Shown: one piece after another, positions 1 to 8,098 of the stretch
Layout: every line of letters begins with the position of its first letter
Position numbering within the stretch: position 1 is the stretch's first letter
Assembly (NCBI GenBank): GCA_947450765.1
Contig: CANFXC010000006.1
Coordinates: 1 to 64,000 of the forward strand
Length of the DNA: 64,000 bases
Source: Comamonadaceae bacterium
GTDB lineage: Bacteria; Pseudomonadota; Gammaproteobacteria; Burkholderiales; Burkholderiaceae_C
Reading direction: 5' to 3'
The notes under the pieces: generated by a model
Databases searched by the model: none
What the model was told of the DNA's origin: nothing
The model's input: only the letters and a program-made list of their open reading frames with translations
Translations under genes and position numbers: made by a program

Positions 1-216
1 GCCAATCAAAATCGTCAGTACCGCGCCGACGATGGCGATGGTGGTGTACTGACGCGACAGATAAGCGGCCGCACCCGTTTGGATGGCGGCGGCGATTTCC
101 TGCATGCGCGGATTGCCCGCGTCTTGCGACAGAATCCAGCTGCGGGCCCAGACGCCGTAACCGACGGCGATGAGTCCACACGCTAGCGCCAAAATGAGCG
201 CTGAGTTGCCAAGCAT
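1..216 (-). CDS. hppA: Membrane-bound proton-translocating pyrophosphatase, N-terminal part (cut by window start)
   Basis: The first 72 codons of a gene leaving the window on its left edge; it is absent from the supplied ORF track. The translation begins [14 protein letters not shown] with a hydrophobic first helix. It continues with the segment [20 protein letters not shown] and then [10 protein letters not shown], which is the characteristic start of membrane pyrophosphatases (first two helices and the connecting loop). A GGAGAA Shine-Dalgarno sequence lies 5 bases before the ATG. The family couples pyrophosphate hydrolysis to H+ (or Na+) pumping across the inner membrane. It diverges from the soluble pyrophosphatase gene ppa across a 258-bp spacer. 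The catalytic DxxxD loops and the residue separating K+-dependent from K+-independent types lie outside the window, so ion specificity cannot be judged. Confidence 0.88.
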   Translation of the reverse strand, partial: MLGNSALILALACGLIAVGYGVWARSWILSQDAGNPRMQEIAAAIQTGAAAYLSRQYTTIAIVGAVLTILIG

Positions 217-474
217 AGGTATTCTCCAGTTGTTGTTCATCAGGATTTCGGTGCAACGCCGGGGCGAACACCGCCTTGCGTTGCTTCCTCAACCCCGGAT
301 CAAAACCCGGAGGCAATTGGCCAACCTTTGAAATTTACCGCCAAAACATGACAAGTTCGTCGTTAGTAAGGCCTAGATCAGTAAAATGAGGGTAAATACC
401 GACCAAACCGCTCCTGTTCAGTGGTGGCCACACCTCATCAACAACTCTAAAGTACCTCAAGTACCTTTCATCAC
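217..474. promoter_or_regulatory. Divergent hppA/ppa intergenic region
   Basis: This 258-bp spacer must hold the promoters for both pyrophosphatase genes. I see no convincing -35/-10 pair. Just before the ppa ATG there is a tandem 9-base near-repeat, AAGTACCTC AAGTACCTT (450-467), and no purine-rich Shine-Dalgarno sequence. The spacer otherwise looks non-coding. Confidence 0.4.
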
Positions 475-1014
475 ATGTCTTTATCCAAAGTAACCCCCGG
501 TAAGAATGCGCCCGATTCCTTCAACGTGATCATCGAGATTCCGATGAATGCCGATCCAGTGAAATACGAAGTCGACAAAGAGTCAGGCGCTATTTTTGTG
601 GACCGCTTCATGAGCACGTCCATGCACTACCCTACCAACTACGGCTACGTGCCCCGAACCCTCAGCGGTGACGGCGACCCGGTCGACGTGCTGGTGATCA
701 CGCCCGTGCCGCTGATCCCTGGCGTGGTGGTGACCTGCCGTGCGATTGGTATTTTGAAGATGACCGACGAAGCCGGTGAAGACGGCAAGGTCTTGGCTGT
801 GCCCATCGACAAGAAATGCTCGCTCTACACCCAGTGGCAAAAACCGGAAGACATGAATCCGTTGCGCCTGAAAACCATTGCCCATTTCTTTGAGCATTAC
901 AAAGACTTGGAAGACGGCAAGTGGGTGAAAATTCAGGGCTGGGAAGGCCCGCAAGCTGCGCACAAAGAAATCATGGACGGCATTGCTGCCTACGACAAAA
1001 CGCTGGAAGCCTGA
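475..1014 (+). CDS. ppa: Inorganic pyrophosphatase (soluble, family I)
   Basis: Hydrolyses pyrophosphate to two phosphates in the cytoplasm and so pulls biosynthetic reactions forward. The 179-residue length is usual for bacterial family I enzymes. The metal-binding signature DGDPVD is at residues 66-71 (Asp66, Asp68, Asp71), and the preceding [10 protein letters not shown] segment at about 51-60 is diagnostic. The C-terminal half contains the family segment [14 protein letters not shown]. It diverges from hppA, so both routes of pyrophosphate disposal sit side by side. A strong bidirectional terminator follows the stop codon. The ATG at 475 gives the normal N-terminus, although no clear ribosome-binding site precedes it. 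Confidence 0.97.
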   Translation: MSLSKVTPGKNAPDSFNVIIEIPMNADPVKYEVDKESGAIFVDRFMSTSMHYPTNYGYVPRTLSGDGDPVDVLVITPVPLIPGVVVTCRAIGILKMTDEAGEDGKVLAVPIDKKCSLYTQWQKPEDMNPLRLKTIAHFFEHYKDLEDGKWVKIQGWEGPQAAHKEIMDGIAAYDKTLEA

Positions 1015-1041
1015 TTCTTTTCCGAATTTCGTGTCAGCTGT

Positions 1042-1081
1042 AAAAAAGCGCCTGCAACTCACAAGTTGCAGGCGCTTTTTT
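1042..1081. terminator. Bidirectional intrinsic terminator between ppa and the convergent hypothetical gene
   Basis: A perfect 18-bp stem closes a CACA loop: AAAAAAGCGCCTGCAACT pairs with AGTTGCAGGCGCTTTTTT. The U-tract in both orientations suits it to end transcription from both sides. Confidence 0.95.
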
Positions 1082-1096
1082 CATGTGCTGGTCAGT

Positions 1097-1465
1097 TCAG
1101 GTTTTCACTGGCACGATCTCAAAGCGGGCCTCGTCCATCTGCTTGCCCAAAGGCTTTAGCGCCGCACGGATGGCGTCACTCTCGGCTTTTTCCCAAAGCG
1201 TGATCATCTGCTGCATGCCACCGTCGGCATCGTCGATGTCCTCATCCGCTTCGTCATCTTCGCTGGGCTCGTTCAGGGCTTGCGCCAGCATGTAGGCTTG
1301 CAGCGAGGGCAGCACATACTCAGGGCCACCCAAGGCGAATTCGAGCGCCATCCGAAAGCGCAACTCTGCCGCTGCGCGTTGGTCTGCACTGAGGCCTGAG
1401 CTTTCGACAAGTTGGACGATGTAGGCTGCCTTTGTCGCAGCGTTGGCAGTGGAATTGGATGGCAT
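1097..1465 (-). CDS. Conserved hypothetical protein, 122 aa
   Basis: I do not recognise a characterised family. The protein is soluble with no signal peptide or membrane helix. The first 70 residues look helical (alanine-rich, AADQRAAAELRF-type composition). They are followed by a very acidic stretch, EPSEDDEADEDIDDADGG, and a helical C-terminus. It converges on ppa across a shared terminator and diverges from the 132-aa gene at 1547 with 81 bp between the start codons. Codon use resembles that of its neighbours, and the reading frame is bounded by a good terminator, so I consider it a real gene. The function is unknown. Confidence 0.7.
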   Translation of the reverse strand: MPSNSTANAATKAAYIVQLVESSGLSADQRAAAELRFRMALEFALGGPEYVLPSLQAYMLAQALNEPSEDDEADEDIDDADGGMQQMITLWEKAESDAIRAALKPLGKQMDEARFEIVPVKT

Positions 1466-1546
1466 GAAGTTCTTTCGGTGCGCAGCAGCTCTGTAGAGGC
1501 TATATTGGTGTGCTGAATTTTGGATTGTCCCTGAAAGGTTTTTTCA

Positions 1547-1945
1547 ATGGCTATAGGCTGGTTGACTGTTTTACAAAGTGTTCCTTGGTCGGACGTGGTC
1601 CGCAACGCACCGAAGGTCGCTGCAGGCGCCAAAAAACTCTGGGGTTCGGTGGCCAACAAGGATGGCGTTGATCACGTAGCTGATTTGGAAGCCCAGTCCA
1701 GGCAGCAGCCTGAGCATTTGACCTTGGGTAATTTGCAGGTGCAGATTGCGACTTTGCAATCGGTGGCCGGTGAGCTGCAACAGCGACTGACAGAGTCGAC
1801 GGGTTTGATCACCGCCTTGGCCGAGCAAAACACGCAGTTGATTCAGCGCATCGAGGCCATGCGCAAGCGCACAGCACGTTTCGGCGCCGCGCTGGTTGTG
1901 GTCGGCATCGCGGCAGGCGCTGCGCTTTGGCTCGGATTGCGCTAA
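1547..1945 (+). CDS. Hypothetical tail-anchored coiled-coil membrane protein, 132 aa
   Basis: The family is not recognised. Residues 50-105 form a likely coiled coil (heptad-like leucines in LQVQIATLQSVAGELQQRL). A basic patch RKRTARF and a single C-terminal transmembrane helix (about 111-131, GAALVVVGIAAGAALWLGLR) follow. This layout suggests a cytoplasmic coiled coil tethered to the inner membrane by its C-terminus. The start ATG at 1547 gives MAIGWLTVLQSVPW. The gene ends 4 bp before the stop of the convergent FemAB-like gene. Confidence 0.65.
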   Translation: MAIGWLTVLQSVPWSDVVRNAPKVAAGAKKLWGSVANKDGVDHVADLEAQSRQQPEHLTLGNLQVQIATLQSVAGELQQRLTESTGLITALAEQNTQLIQRIEAMRKRTARFGAALVVVGIAAGAALWLGLR

Positions 1946-1949
1946 AAAC

Positions 1950-3296
1950 TCAGGCGGGAGCCTTGGCTGGCTTGAACGGAGTGCGCCGCTCGAGGTCTTC
2001 CATGTAGTTGGCAATGCCTTGCCCTTCGCGCTCCAGAAAACGCTCAACCGCATCGGCAAATGAGGGATGCGCCAGCCAATGCGCGCTGGTGGTTTTGACC
2101 GGCAACAGCGCCCGCGCCATCTTGTGCTCACCCTGCGCGCCGCCTTCAAAGCTGTGAAAACCGTGCTCGATGCACCACTGCAGGGGTTGGTAGTAGCATG
2201 CTTCAAAGTGCAGGCAATCAACGCGTTCGAGCGCGCCCCAATAGCGTCCGTAAGCTGTTTTTTGGACAGTCTCTGAGGGCGTCGACTGACCATCGCTTGC
2301 GAGCGTTTCCGCGCTCAGTGCGATCAGACTGCAGGCCATCGGCTCGCCGTCCTTTTCCGCCACAAACAGCAGCCAGTTCTCTGGCATGGTCTTGGCCATG
2401 CGCTCAAAAAAATCACGATTCAGGTAAGGCGCATTGCCATGCTCAAGATACGTGCGCTCGTAGCAACGGTAGAAAAAATCCCAATCTGCAGCGCTGATAT
2501 CAACACCTCGTGACCAGCGGAAAGCCACACCCGCTTCAGCCACCTTACGCCGCTCCTGGCGAATTTTTTTGCGCTTCTCCTGATTCAGAGAGGTTAAAAA
2601 ATCATCGAAATCTTTAAATCTTGTGGGGGCATTGTTTTCCCCGCCGGGCCGCCCCAAGGGGAAAAGCGCCCCTCTTTCTAGTTCATGGGGCAGCGCACCG
2701 CCGAAGGCACGCGAAGCGACAAGCGTGGGGGCCACATTCTTCCAGTGGAATTGAACCGTGTGACGCAGCATCAGCCCGGCCTCCGCACAAGCCGCAATGT
2801 CTTCATCCGCAGCAAACAGCATGTGCAGAGACGACAGCTGCTCGGCTTCACACCAAGCCATCAGCGCCTTGACCAGCATCACGCGCGAGGCGGCATCGCG
2901 CGCCAACAGGCGCGGGCCGGGCACGGGCGTGAACGGCGGTGCGACAACCGCTTTGGGGTAATAGGGCAGGCCGTGCTGCTGGTAGGCATTGGCCCAGGCC
3001 CAGTCAAAAACGTACTCACCATAAGAATGAGTCTTCAGGTACAGCGCGCAAGCAGCCATCAGCTTTTCGCCAACGTACAGCGCCACAAAGCGAGGCGTCC
3101 AACCGGTCTCGGGCGCGGCGCTGCCGCTGGCGTGCATGGCCGCCAAATACGCATGTCGCATGAAGGGGTTCAGCGTGCCTGCCGGGTTTTGCTGCGCCAG
3201 CAGGTCGTCCCACGCGATGGCATCTACCTCCAGAGGGGAATCGAAGACCCGAATGACATAATCATTGACGTTATTTTTCAATGGCTCTCTTTTCAT
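1950..3296 (-). CDS. FemAB/GNAT-like protein of the DUF482 (COG3146) family with an in-frame repeat insertion
   Basis: The family is annotated as 'peptidoglycan biosynthesis/recognition' GNAT-fold proteins; the biochemical role is unknown. Family features visible include an N-terminal segment with NPFMRHAYLAAM, the centre EKRKKIRQERRKV, and the C-terminal segment FEGGAQGEHKMARALLPV followed by SAHWLAHP. I start the gene at the ATG at 3296 (MKREPLKN); the ORF track extends it five codons upstream to 3311, which would overlap nadE. Its start lies 13 bp from the divergent nadE start. Oddly, a 34-codon segment between QFHWKN and FKDFDDFL is foreign to the family and is encoded by a GC-rich repeat (see the repeat feature at 2623-2732). 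The ORF remains open, at 448 residues. Confidence 0.85.
   Translation of the reverse strand: MKREPLKNNVNDYVIRVFDSPLEVDAIAWDDLLAQQNPAGTLNPFMRHAYLAAMHASGSAAPETGWTPRFVALYVGEKLMAACALYLKTHSYGEYVFDWAWANAYQQHGLPYYPKAVVAPPFTPVPGPRLLARDAASRVMLVKALMAWCEAEQLSSLHMLFAADEDIAACAEAGLMLRHTVQFHWKNVAPTLVASRAFGGALPHELERGALFPLGRPGGENNAPTRFKDFDDFLTSLNQEKRKKIRQERRKVAEAGVAFRWSRGVDISAADWDFFYRCYERTYLEHGNAPYLNRDFFERMAKTMPENWLLFVAEKDGEPMACSLIALSAETLASDGQSTPSETVQKTAYGRYWGALERVDCLHFEACYYQPLQWCIEHGFHSFEGGAQGEHKMARALLPVKTTSAHWLAHPSFADAVERFLEREGQGIANYMEDLERRTPFKPAKAPA
2623..2732. repeat. GC-rich dispersed repeat element inserted in frame in the DUF482 gene, flanked by an 8-bp direct repeat
   Basis: GTGGGGGC occurs at 2623-2630 and again at 2725-2732, exactly 102 bp apart. 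Between them lies GC-rich sequence with internal complementarity (TTTTCCCC at 2635-2642 against GGGGAAAA at 2658-2665, and GCGCCCC against GGGGC). The core GGGCCGCCCCAAGGGG resembles intergenic repeats I recall as common in Comamonadaceae genomes. Removing one 102-bp unit restores a continuous family-like sequence (QFHWKNVAPT joined to RFKDFDDF). Because 102 is a multiple of three, the gene stays open. Confidence 0.75.
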
Positions 3297-3309
3297 TGAC
3301 TGTCTGCCC

Positions 3310-5001
3310 ATGCTACTGAAAATTTGCGTTGCCCAGCTGAACTATGGTGTTGGCGACATGACGGGGAATGCCCGCAAGATCATTGACGCCGCACGCCAAG
3401 CCTACGCCGACGGCGCGCGCTTGGTGCTGACGCCCGAACTGGCCATTTGCGGTTACGCCGCTGAAGATCTTTTTTTGCGTCCAGCATTTATCCAAGCCTG
3501 CGATGATGCCGTGGATTTTGTAGCCCGTGAGCTGGCCGGGTTAAAGGGCTTGGCCGTGGTGGTTGGCAGCCCGAGCCTGATTGACGCCGGAGCGGGTTTG
3601 CGCACGCGCAGCGTGACGGTGCCGCAGCTCAGCAACGCCGCGCATGTGCTCCAAGAAGGCCGGCGCACGCACACCTATGCCAAACGCGAGCTGCCCAACT
3701 ACCAGGTCTTTGATGAGCGGCGTTATTTCACGCCCGGTCAAGGCCGCTGCGTTTTTCAGGTGGGTGAGGGCGCTGACCGTGTTTCAGTCGGCCTGTTGAT
3801 CTGCGAAGACGCCTGGTTTGACGAGCCGGCGCAGCTGGCCAAGGATGCTGGAGCCGAGTTGCTGGTGGTTATCAACGCCTCGCCTTTTCATGGCGGCAAG
3901 GGCGCAGAGCGCGAAGACATGATGCGCAGCCGTGCGCTGGCCACGGGCTTGCCGCTGGTGTTTGCCCATTTGGTGGGCGGTCAAGACGAAGTGGTCTTTG
4001 AGGGCCATTCGTTCGCCGTGCAAGCTGACGGCACGCTGGCCGGTCGGGCGGTGAGTTTTCAAGAAGCGCTGTTTGACGTGGCTGCAACGCGCACGTCGGC
4101 TGGCAAGTTGACCTTGCAGGCCGAGATGGCCCCGGCGCGCAGCATCGAAGCAGACCTGTGGGACGCGCTGGTGCTGGGCGTGCGTGACTACCTCGGAAAA
4201 AACCGCTTTCCCAGCGCGATTCTGGGTCTGTCAGGCGGCATTGACTCCGCCTTGGTGCTGGCCATTGCGGTAGATGCGCTGGGTGCTGACAAAGTCCGCA
4301 CAGTGATGATGCCGTCGCCGTACACCGCCGACATGTCTTGGATTGACGCGCGTGAGATGGCCGACCGCATGCACGTGCGCTACGACGAAATCGCCATCAC
4401 GCCGCAGTTCGATGCCTTCAAGGCGTCTTTGGCTGGTGAGTTCAAGGGCTTGCCCGAAGACGCGACGGAAGAAAATATTCAGGCCCGCATTCGCGGTGTT
4501 TTTCTCATGGCGCTGTCCAATAAGTTCGGTTCTATTGTGCTGACCACGGGCAACAAGAGCGAGATGGCCACGGGTTATTGCACGCTTTACGGCGACATGG
4601 CGGGTGGTTTCGCGGTCATCAAGGACTTGCTGAAAACCACGGTTTTCAAGCTGGCTCGCTGGCGCAACGAGAACAACCCCTACGGCACTTGCGACAACCC
4701 GATTCCAGAGCGCATCATCACGCGGCCGCCGAGTGCTGAATTGCGCGCCGACCAGACCGACCAAGACAGCCTGCCGCCTTACGAGGTGTTGGACGCCATC
4801 TTGACGCGTTACATGGAAAATGACGAAAGCATCGAAAGCATGGTGGCGGCTGGGTTCGATGCTGCGGTGGTCGAGCGCATCACGCGCCTGATCAAGATCA
4901 ACGAGTACAAACGCAGGCAGGCGCCGATCGGTATTCGGGTTAGCCACCGCAGCTTCGGCAAGGATTGGCGCTATCCTGTGACCAGTCAATTTCGGGCGTA
5001 A
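3310..5001 (+). CDS. nadE: Glutamine-dependent NAD+ synthetase
   Basis: Catalyses the last step of NAD+ synthesis, amidating nicotinic acid adenine dinucleotide with ATP and glutamine. It has two domains. The N-terminal nitrilase-like glutaminase has its catalytic triad visible as Glu43 (TPELAICGY), Lys125 (YAKRELPNY) and Cys165 (LLICEDAWF). The C-terminal synthetase has the ATP-binding SGGIDS loop at 308-313. The ATG at 3310 gives MLLKICVAQLNYG, the usual family start; the ORF-track start at 3265 is upstream and overlaps the divergent gene. The PII gene glnB follows after 39 bp, probably co-transcribed. In other proteobacteria PII proteins have been reported to bind and control NadE, so the pairing is meaningful. 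Confidence 0.97.
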   Translation: MLLKICVAQLNYGVGDMTGNARKIIDAARQAYADGARLVLTPELAICGYAAEDLFLRPAFIQACDDAVDFVARELAGLKGLAVVVGSPSLIDAGAGLRTRSVTVPQLSNAAHVLQEGRRTHTYAKRELPNYQVFDERRYFTPGQGRCVFQVGEGADRVSVGLLICEDAWFDEPAQLAKDAGAELLVVINASPFHGGKGAEREDMMRSRALATGLPLVFAHLVGGQDEVVFEGHSFAVQADGTLAGRAVSFQEALFDVAATRTSAGKLTLQAEMAPARSIEADLWDALVLGVRDYLGKNRFPSAILGLSGGIDSALVLAIAVDALGADKVRTVMMPSPYTADMSWIDAREMADRMHVRYDEIAITPQFDAFKASLAGEFKGLPEDATEENIQARIRGVFLMALSNKFGSIVLTTGNKSEMATGYCTLYGDMAGGFAVIKDLLKTTVFKLARWRNENNPYGTCDNPIPERIITRPPSAELRADQTDQDSLPPYEVLDAILTRYMENDESIESMVAAGFDAAVVERITRLIKINEYKRRQAPIGIRVSHRSFGKDWRYPVTSQFRA

Positions 5002-5379
<378 letters not shown>

Positions 5380-5401
5380 GCGCCGCGCTGCAGGTCTAGA
5401 T

Positions 5402-6013
5402 TTAGATTTGGTCTAGCCGCAGTTTTTCTGTGGCTAGACCAGACCCCGCTTCGGTCACCAGTGTTTCGAGCAAAGCTGCTGCGTCGCTGCTGGTGCGGAT
5501 CAGGTCCATCTGCCATTCGTTCATGAAGCCTTGTCGCACGGCAGAATTCAAAAATACCAGCAAGCTGTCGTAGTAGCCGTTCAGGTTCAGCAGGCCGACA
5601 GGCTTGTCGTGGTAGCCCAGCTGACGCCAAGTCCAGACTTCAAAAAATTCTTCAAAGGTGCCGATGCCGCCGGGCAGTGCTAAAAATGCATCGGCGTGCT
5701 CGGCCATGATGTGCTTGCGTTCGTGCATGGTGTCTACTACATGCAGCTCGGTGCAGCCGGTGTGCGCCCATTCTTTGTCGACCAGCGCCTTTGGGATCAC
5801 GCCAATCACGCGTCCACCCGCTTGCAGGCAAGCATCAGCCATGATGCCCATCAAACCGTTGTGACCGCCGCCATAGACGAGTTGTCCGCCATGCTCGGCA
5901 ATCCAGCGGCCGACCTGTTGGGCGACTTCGGCGTAAGCCGGCTCAACGCCCGGCCGCGAGCCGCAATAAACGCAGATAGAAAATGCCGGCTTTTCCTGCA
6001 TCACCGGGCTCAT
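5402..6013 (-). CDS. LOG-family protein (TIGR00730), probable nucleoside 5'-monophosphate phosphoribohydrolase
   Basis: The family (plant LOG and bacterial YgdH/PpnN relatives) cleaves cytokinin or purine nucleotide monophosphates to base plus ribose 5-phosphate. The signature PGGIGTFEE is at residues 114-122, and the Rossmann-like start ICVYCGSRPG at about 13-22 and YGGGHNGLMG at 48-57 are also conserved. I chose the start at 6013 (MSPVMQEKPA) because its ATG overlaps the dgkA stop in an ATGA junction; the track's 6070 start lies inside dgkA. It is the last gene of the sigma-factor operon. Physiological substrates in bacteria of this kind are uncertain. Confidence 0.92.
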   Translation of the reverse strand: MSPVMQEKPAFSICVYCGSRPGVEPAYAEVAQQVGRWIAEHGGQLVYGGGHNGLMGIMADACLQAGGRVIGVIPKALVDKEWAHTGCTELHVVDTMHERKHIMAEHADAFLALPGGIGTFEEFFEVWTWRQLGYHDKPVGLLNLNGYYDSLLVFLNSAVRQGFMNEWQMDLIRTSSDAAALLETLVTEAGSGLATEKLRLDQI

Positions 6014-6399
6014 GTCGTCAAACGTTGGAACAGCGCCGTTAACCAAACACCGCTGCACAGCAACAGGCACAACAAAACGGCGGCGCTGCCGATGTCTTTG
6101 GCGCGTTTGGACAGGTCATGCCATTCAGGGCCGACGCGGTCAATGGCGCTTTCTACAGCGGTGTTGAGCAGTTCAACCACCATCACCAGCACCAGACAGG
6201 CGATCAGAAAAGCGATTTCAAGCCAGCTTTGACCCAGCCAGAAAGCAATGGGAAACAAGACAATGCTGGCAACGGCTTCTTGCCGAAAAGCGGTCTCATG
6301 CCAGCCTGCACGCAGGCCGGCCAATGAATAGCCAGCCGCATGCCAAATGCGGGACAGGCCTTTGCGCATTTTTTGGGGATTGACGGGTGCGTTTGTCAT
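6010..6399 (-). CDS. dgkA: Diacylglycerol kinase
   Basis: A small integral inner-membrane kinase that phosphorylates diacylglycerol to phosphatidic acid, recycling lipid produced during membrane-derived oligosaccharide or envelope synthesis. The 129 residues hold three transmembrane helices. The signature VELLNTAVESAIDRVG followed by HDLSKRAKDIGSAAV carries the catalytic and metal-binding Glu/Asn/Asp residues. Both ends overlap neighbours through ATGA junctions (RDD gene upstream, LOG gene downstream), which indicates translational coupling. Its placement with envelope proteins and a sigma factor hints at an envelope role for the operon. Confidence 0.95.
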   Translation of the reverse strand: MTNAPVNPQKMRKGLSRIWHAAGYSLAGLRAGWHETAFRQEAVASIVLFPIAFWLGQSWLEIAFLIACLVLVMVVELLNTAVESAIDRVGPEWHDLSKRAKDIGSAAVLLCLLLCSGVWLTALFQRLTT

Positions 6400-6902
6400 G
6401 AAGCTCGTTTGACCGGTGGATGTCGAAAAGTGACCAGCCGGGTTCCGGCGATGGCGTCATGCCAGAACTGACGCCGAGGGTGAAAGCGCGACAAGATGGC
6501 CCAGATGGCGATCCAGCCACCGGCCAGCACCAAGGCTTCTTTGACCTCGACCCTGAACAGCCAACTGGCGACCAGCGGCGGCAGAAACCAGACCCAGCTG
6601 AGGGTGTATCGCAGCAGGGCGCGTTGTTGGGTGATGTTGCGGCCTTGAAGGTCGGTGACGCGGATATTCCAAGTTTTCATGGCCAGTGTTTGACCGTGTG
6701 CCCAAAACCAAACGAAGTAAATACCGAACACCAGAAACAAAAAGGCCTGTTGCGCATGCCGGTTGTCCATGGCGTTGCGCGTTTGCGTCAAGGTGCTGAA
6801 CAAATAGTCAGCGATGAACATGACCGCGAACATCAGCATGCCCTCGTACAACCAGCATGCCATGCGTCTGCGCAGCGAGGGGGTTTTGAATTCATCTGAC
6901 AT
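6396..6902 (-). CDS. RDD family membrane protein
   Basis: A 168-residue integral membrane protein with three to four predicted helices. The N-terminal segment TPSLRRRMACWLYEGMLMF has the typical RDD start, with basic residues followed by an acidic residue in the first helix. The middle segment LAMKTWNIRVTDLQG and the C-terminal FWHDAIAGTRLV are also typical. I start at 6902 (MSDEF); the track's upstream extension to 7094 runs into DUF3106 and lacks family similarity. The stop overlaps the dgkA ATG. Family members are poorly understood; some have been linked to ion transport or stress tolerance. No specific function is assigned. Confidence 0.85.
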   Translation of the reverse strand: MSDEFKTPSLRRRMACWLYEGMLMFAVMFIADYLFSTLTQTRNAMDNRHAQQAFLFLVFGIYFVWFWAHGQTLAMKTWNIRVTDLQGRNITQQRALLRYTLSWVWFLPPLVASWLFRVEVKEALVLAGGWIAIWAILSRFHPRRQFWHDAIAGTRLVTFRHPPVKRAS

Positions 6903-6954
6903 GAAGTGGGTATCGCTCGTTAAGTTGGGGCTGATGCCAGACCGGCACCCGAAC

Positions 6955-7653
6955 TCAATGGTCGGCCGTGGCGGCGCTGTCGTTTGCGCTTGAGTCAACC
7001 GGCATTTTAGGCGGCTTGCTCGCCGTGTTCGCTGGGGCTGGTAGCGTGACCAGTTTTTGCGGTGCAACCGGCCGTATTGCTGTGGCAGCGCCAACCGGCG
7101 ACCGCGAGCCTTTGTCCGCCAGCTTTTTCTTTTCTTCAGCGCTGAGTGATTGGTAAGCCTCCCACTTGGCTTTTTTCTCTTGCGGTGTCAACTCATGGGC
7201 CAGCTCGGTGGTGGTGGCGAAATTGAGCCGGGCTTCGGCGCGTTCGCGGTTGCTGAGTGCACCCCATTCGGCCATTCGGGCGTGCATGTTGGCCTTGTCC
7301 ACTTCCGTCATCGACGGGTAGTTGCGAGAGACTTCCAGCCATTTTCGTTGCTGCCCTGTGCTGAGCGTGTCCCAACTGCGAGCCAAAGGCTGCAATGCAT
7401 CTTTCTGCTGAGGCGTTAGTTTTGACCAGCCTGATTTCGATTCAATCGATTTTTTCGGGTTGGCCGCATCTGTCTTAGCCGTCGCCGATGATGTTGGCGC
7501 TGAAGCTCTGCCACTGGGTGCAGAACTGCGGTCGGTTTGACTGAAGCTGGCCGAGGCCATGAGCGCAAGCACAGCCAACATCGGCCAAGACATCCTCTTG
7601 CGGAGCGATACCAAGATGGTCAAGATGGTGCGAGGAACAGGCAGGGTAGGCAT
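6955..7653 (-). CDS. DUF3106-family periplasmic protein
   Basis: An N-terminal signal peptide is visible (basic RKR then a hydrophobic run to about ASASFSQ, residues 18-40). It is followed by a low-complexity Ser/Ala/Lys linker and a helical domain. The domain holds repeated tryptophan and LTPQQK/LSAEEKKKL motifs (WSKLTPQQKDAL, W..LS..QRKWLEVS, WGALSNRERAEAR), as in DUF3106. The repeats loosely resemble the LTxxQ helices of CpxP/CnrX-like periplasmic sensors; that comparison is my inference. I start at 7653 (MPTLPVPRT). It follows the DUF3619 stop by 16 bp in the same operon. The function is unknown, but the context suggests the periplasmic arm of an envelope-sensing module. Confidence 0.78.
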   Translation of the reverse strand: MPTLPVPRTILTILVSLRKRMSWPMLAVLALMASASFSQTDRSSAPSGRASAPTSSATAKTDAANPKKSIESKSGWSKLTPQQKDALQPLARSWDTLSTGQQRKWLEVSRNYPSMTEVDKANMHARMAEWGALSNRERAEARLNFATTTELAHELTPQEKKAKWEAYQSLSAEEKKKLADKGSRSPVGAATAIRPVAPQKLVTLPAPANTASKPPKMPVDSSANDSAATADH

Positions 7654-7669
7654 AAAGACCGGTATGTCC

Positions 7670-8098
7670 TTAGAGTTCAGCTTTGAGGAACTGGACGAAA
7701 CCAGGATCGGCAAATGCCTCTGGCGGCAAGACGTCCGTGAGCAGAGAAACGTCGACTTCAGCCAGCTCTCGCGCACGGTTGTCATCTTGCATGGAATTGA
7801 TCAGCAGCATGCCGACCACCAGTGCGATCAAAGGAACGATGGCGCCGATGCGGCCCCACAAACCCAGACCTTCTTCATGGCCCCATGTCAAGGCAGCGCT
7901 GCTGCCGTTAGCGACCACGGTGCGGGCCGAGCCCAGTTGGCTGACCTTGCGCTGAGACACGGCCTGCATACGCGCCACTCGCAAGCGCTCAGAAATATCG
8001 TGTGGCAACTCAGCCGTGCCCAAGCTGAGGTAAGAGGCTAGTTTCAAGCCTTGGCGGTCTTGCAGGACTTCGGTCTTGTTGAGTAATGCATTTTTCAT
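7670..8098 (-). CDS. DUF3619-family single-pass membrane protein
   Basis: 142 residues. The N-terminal 80 or so residues are soluble and helical, with the segment DRQGLKLASYLSLGTAELP. They precede one transmembrane helix at about 84-102 (IGAIVPLIALVVGMLLINS) and a short periplasmic tail rich in acidic residues. The ATG at 8098 overlaps the sigma-factor stop (ATGA), which supports this start over the 8224 one in the track. A small membrane protein encoded right after an ECF sigma factor, with a cytoplasmic N-terminus, has the layout of an anti-sigma factor, but DUF3619 has no known zinc motif or ASD fold that I can see. The role is inferred, not shown. Confidence 0.75.
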   Translation of the reverse strand: MKNALLNKTEVLQDRQGLKLASYLSLGTAELPHDISERLRVARMQAVSQRKVSQLGSARTVVANGSSAALTWGHEEGLGLWGRIGAIVPLIALVVGMLLINSMQDDNRARELAEVDVSLLTDVLPPEAFADPGFVQFLKAEL

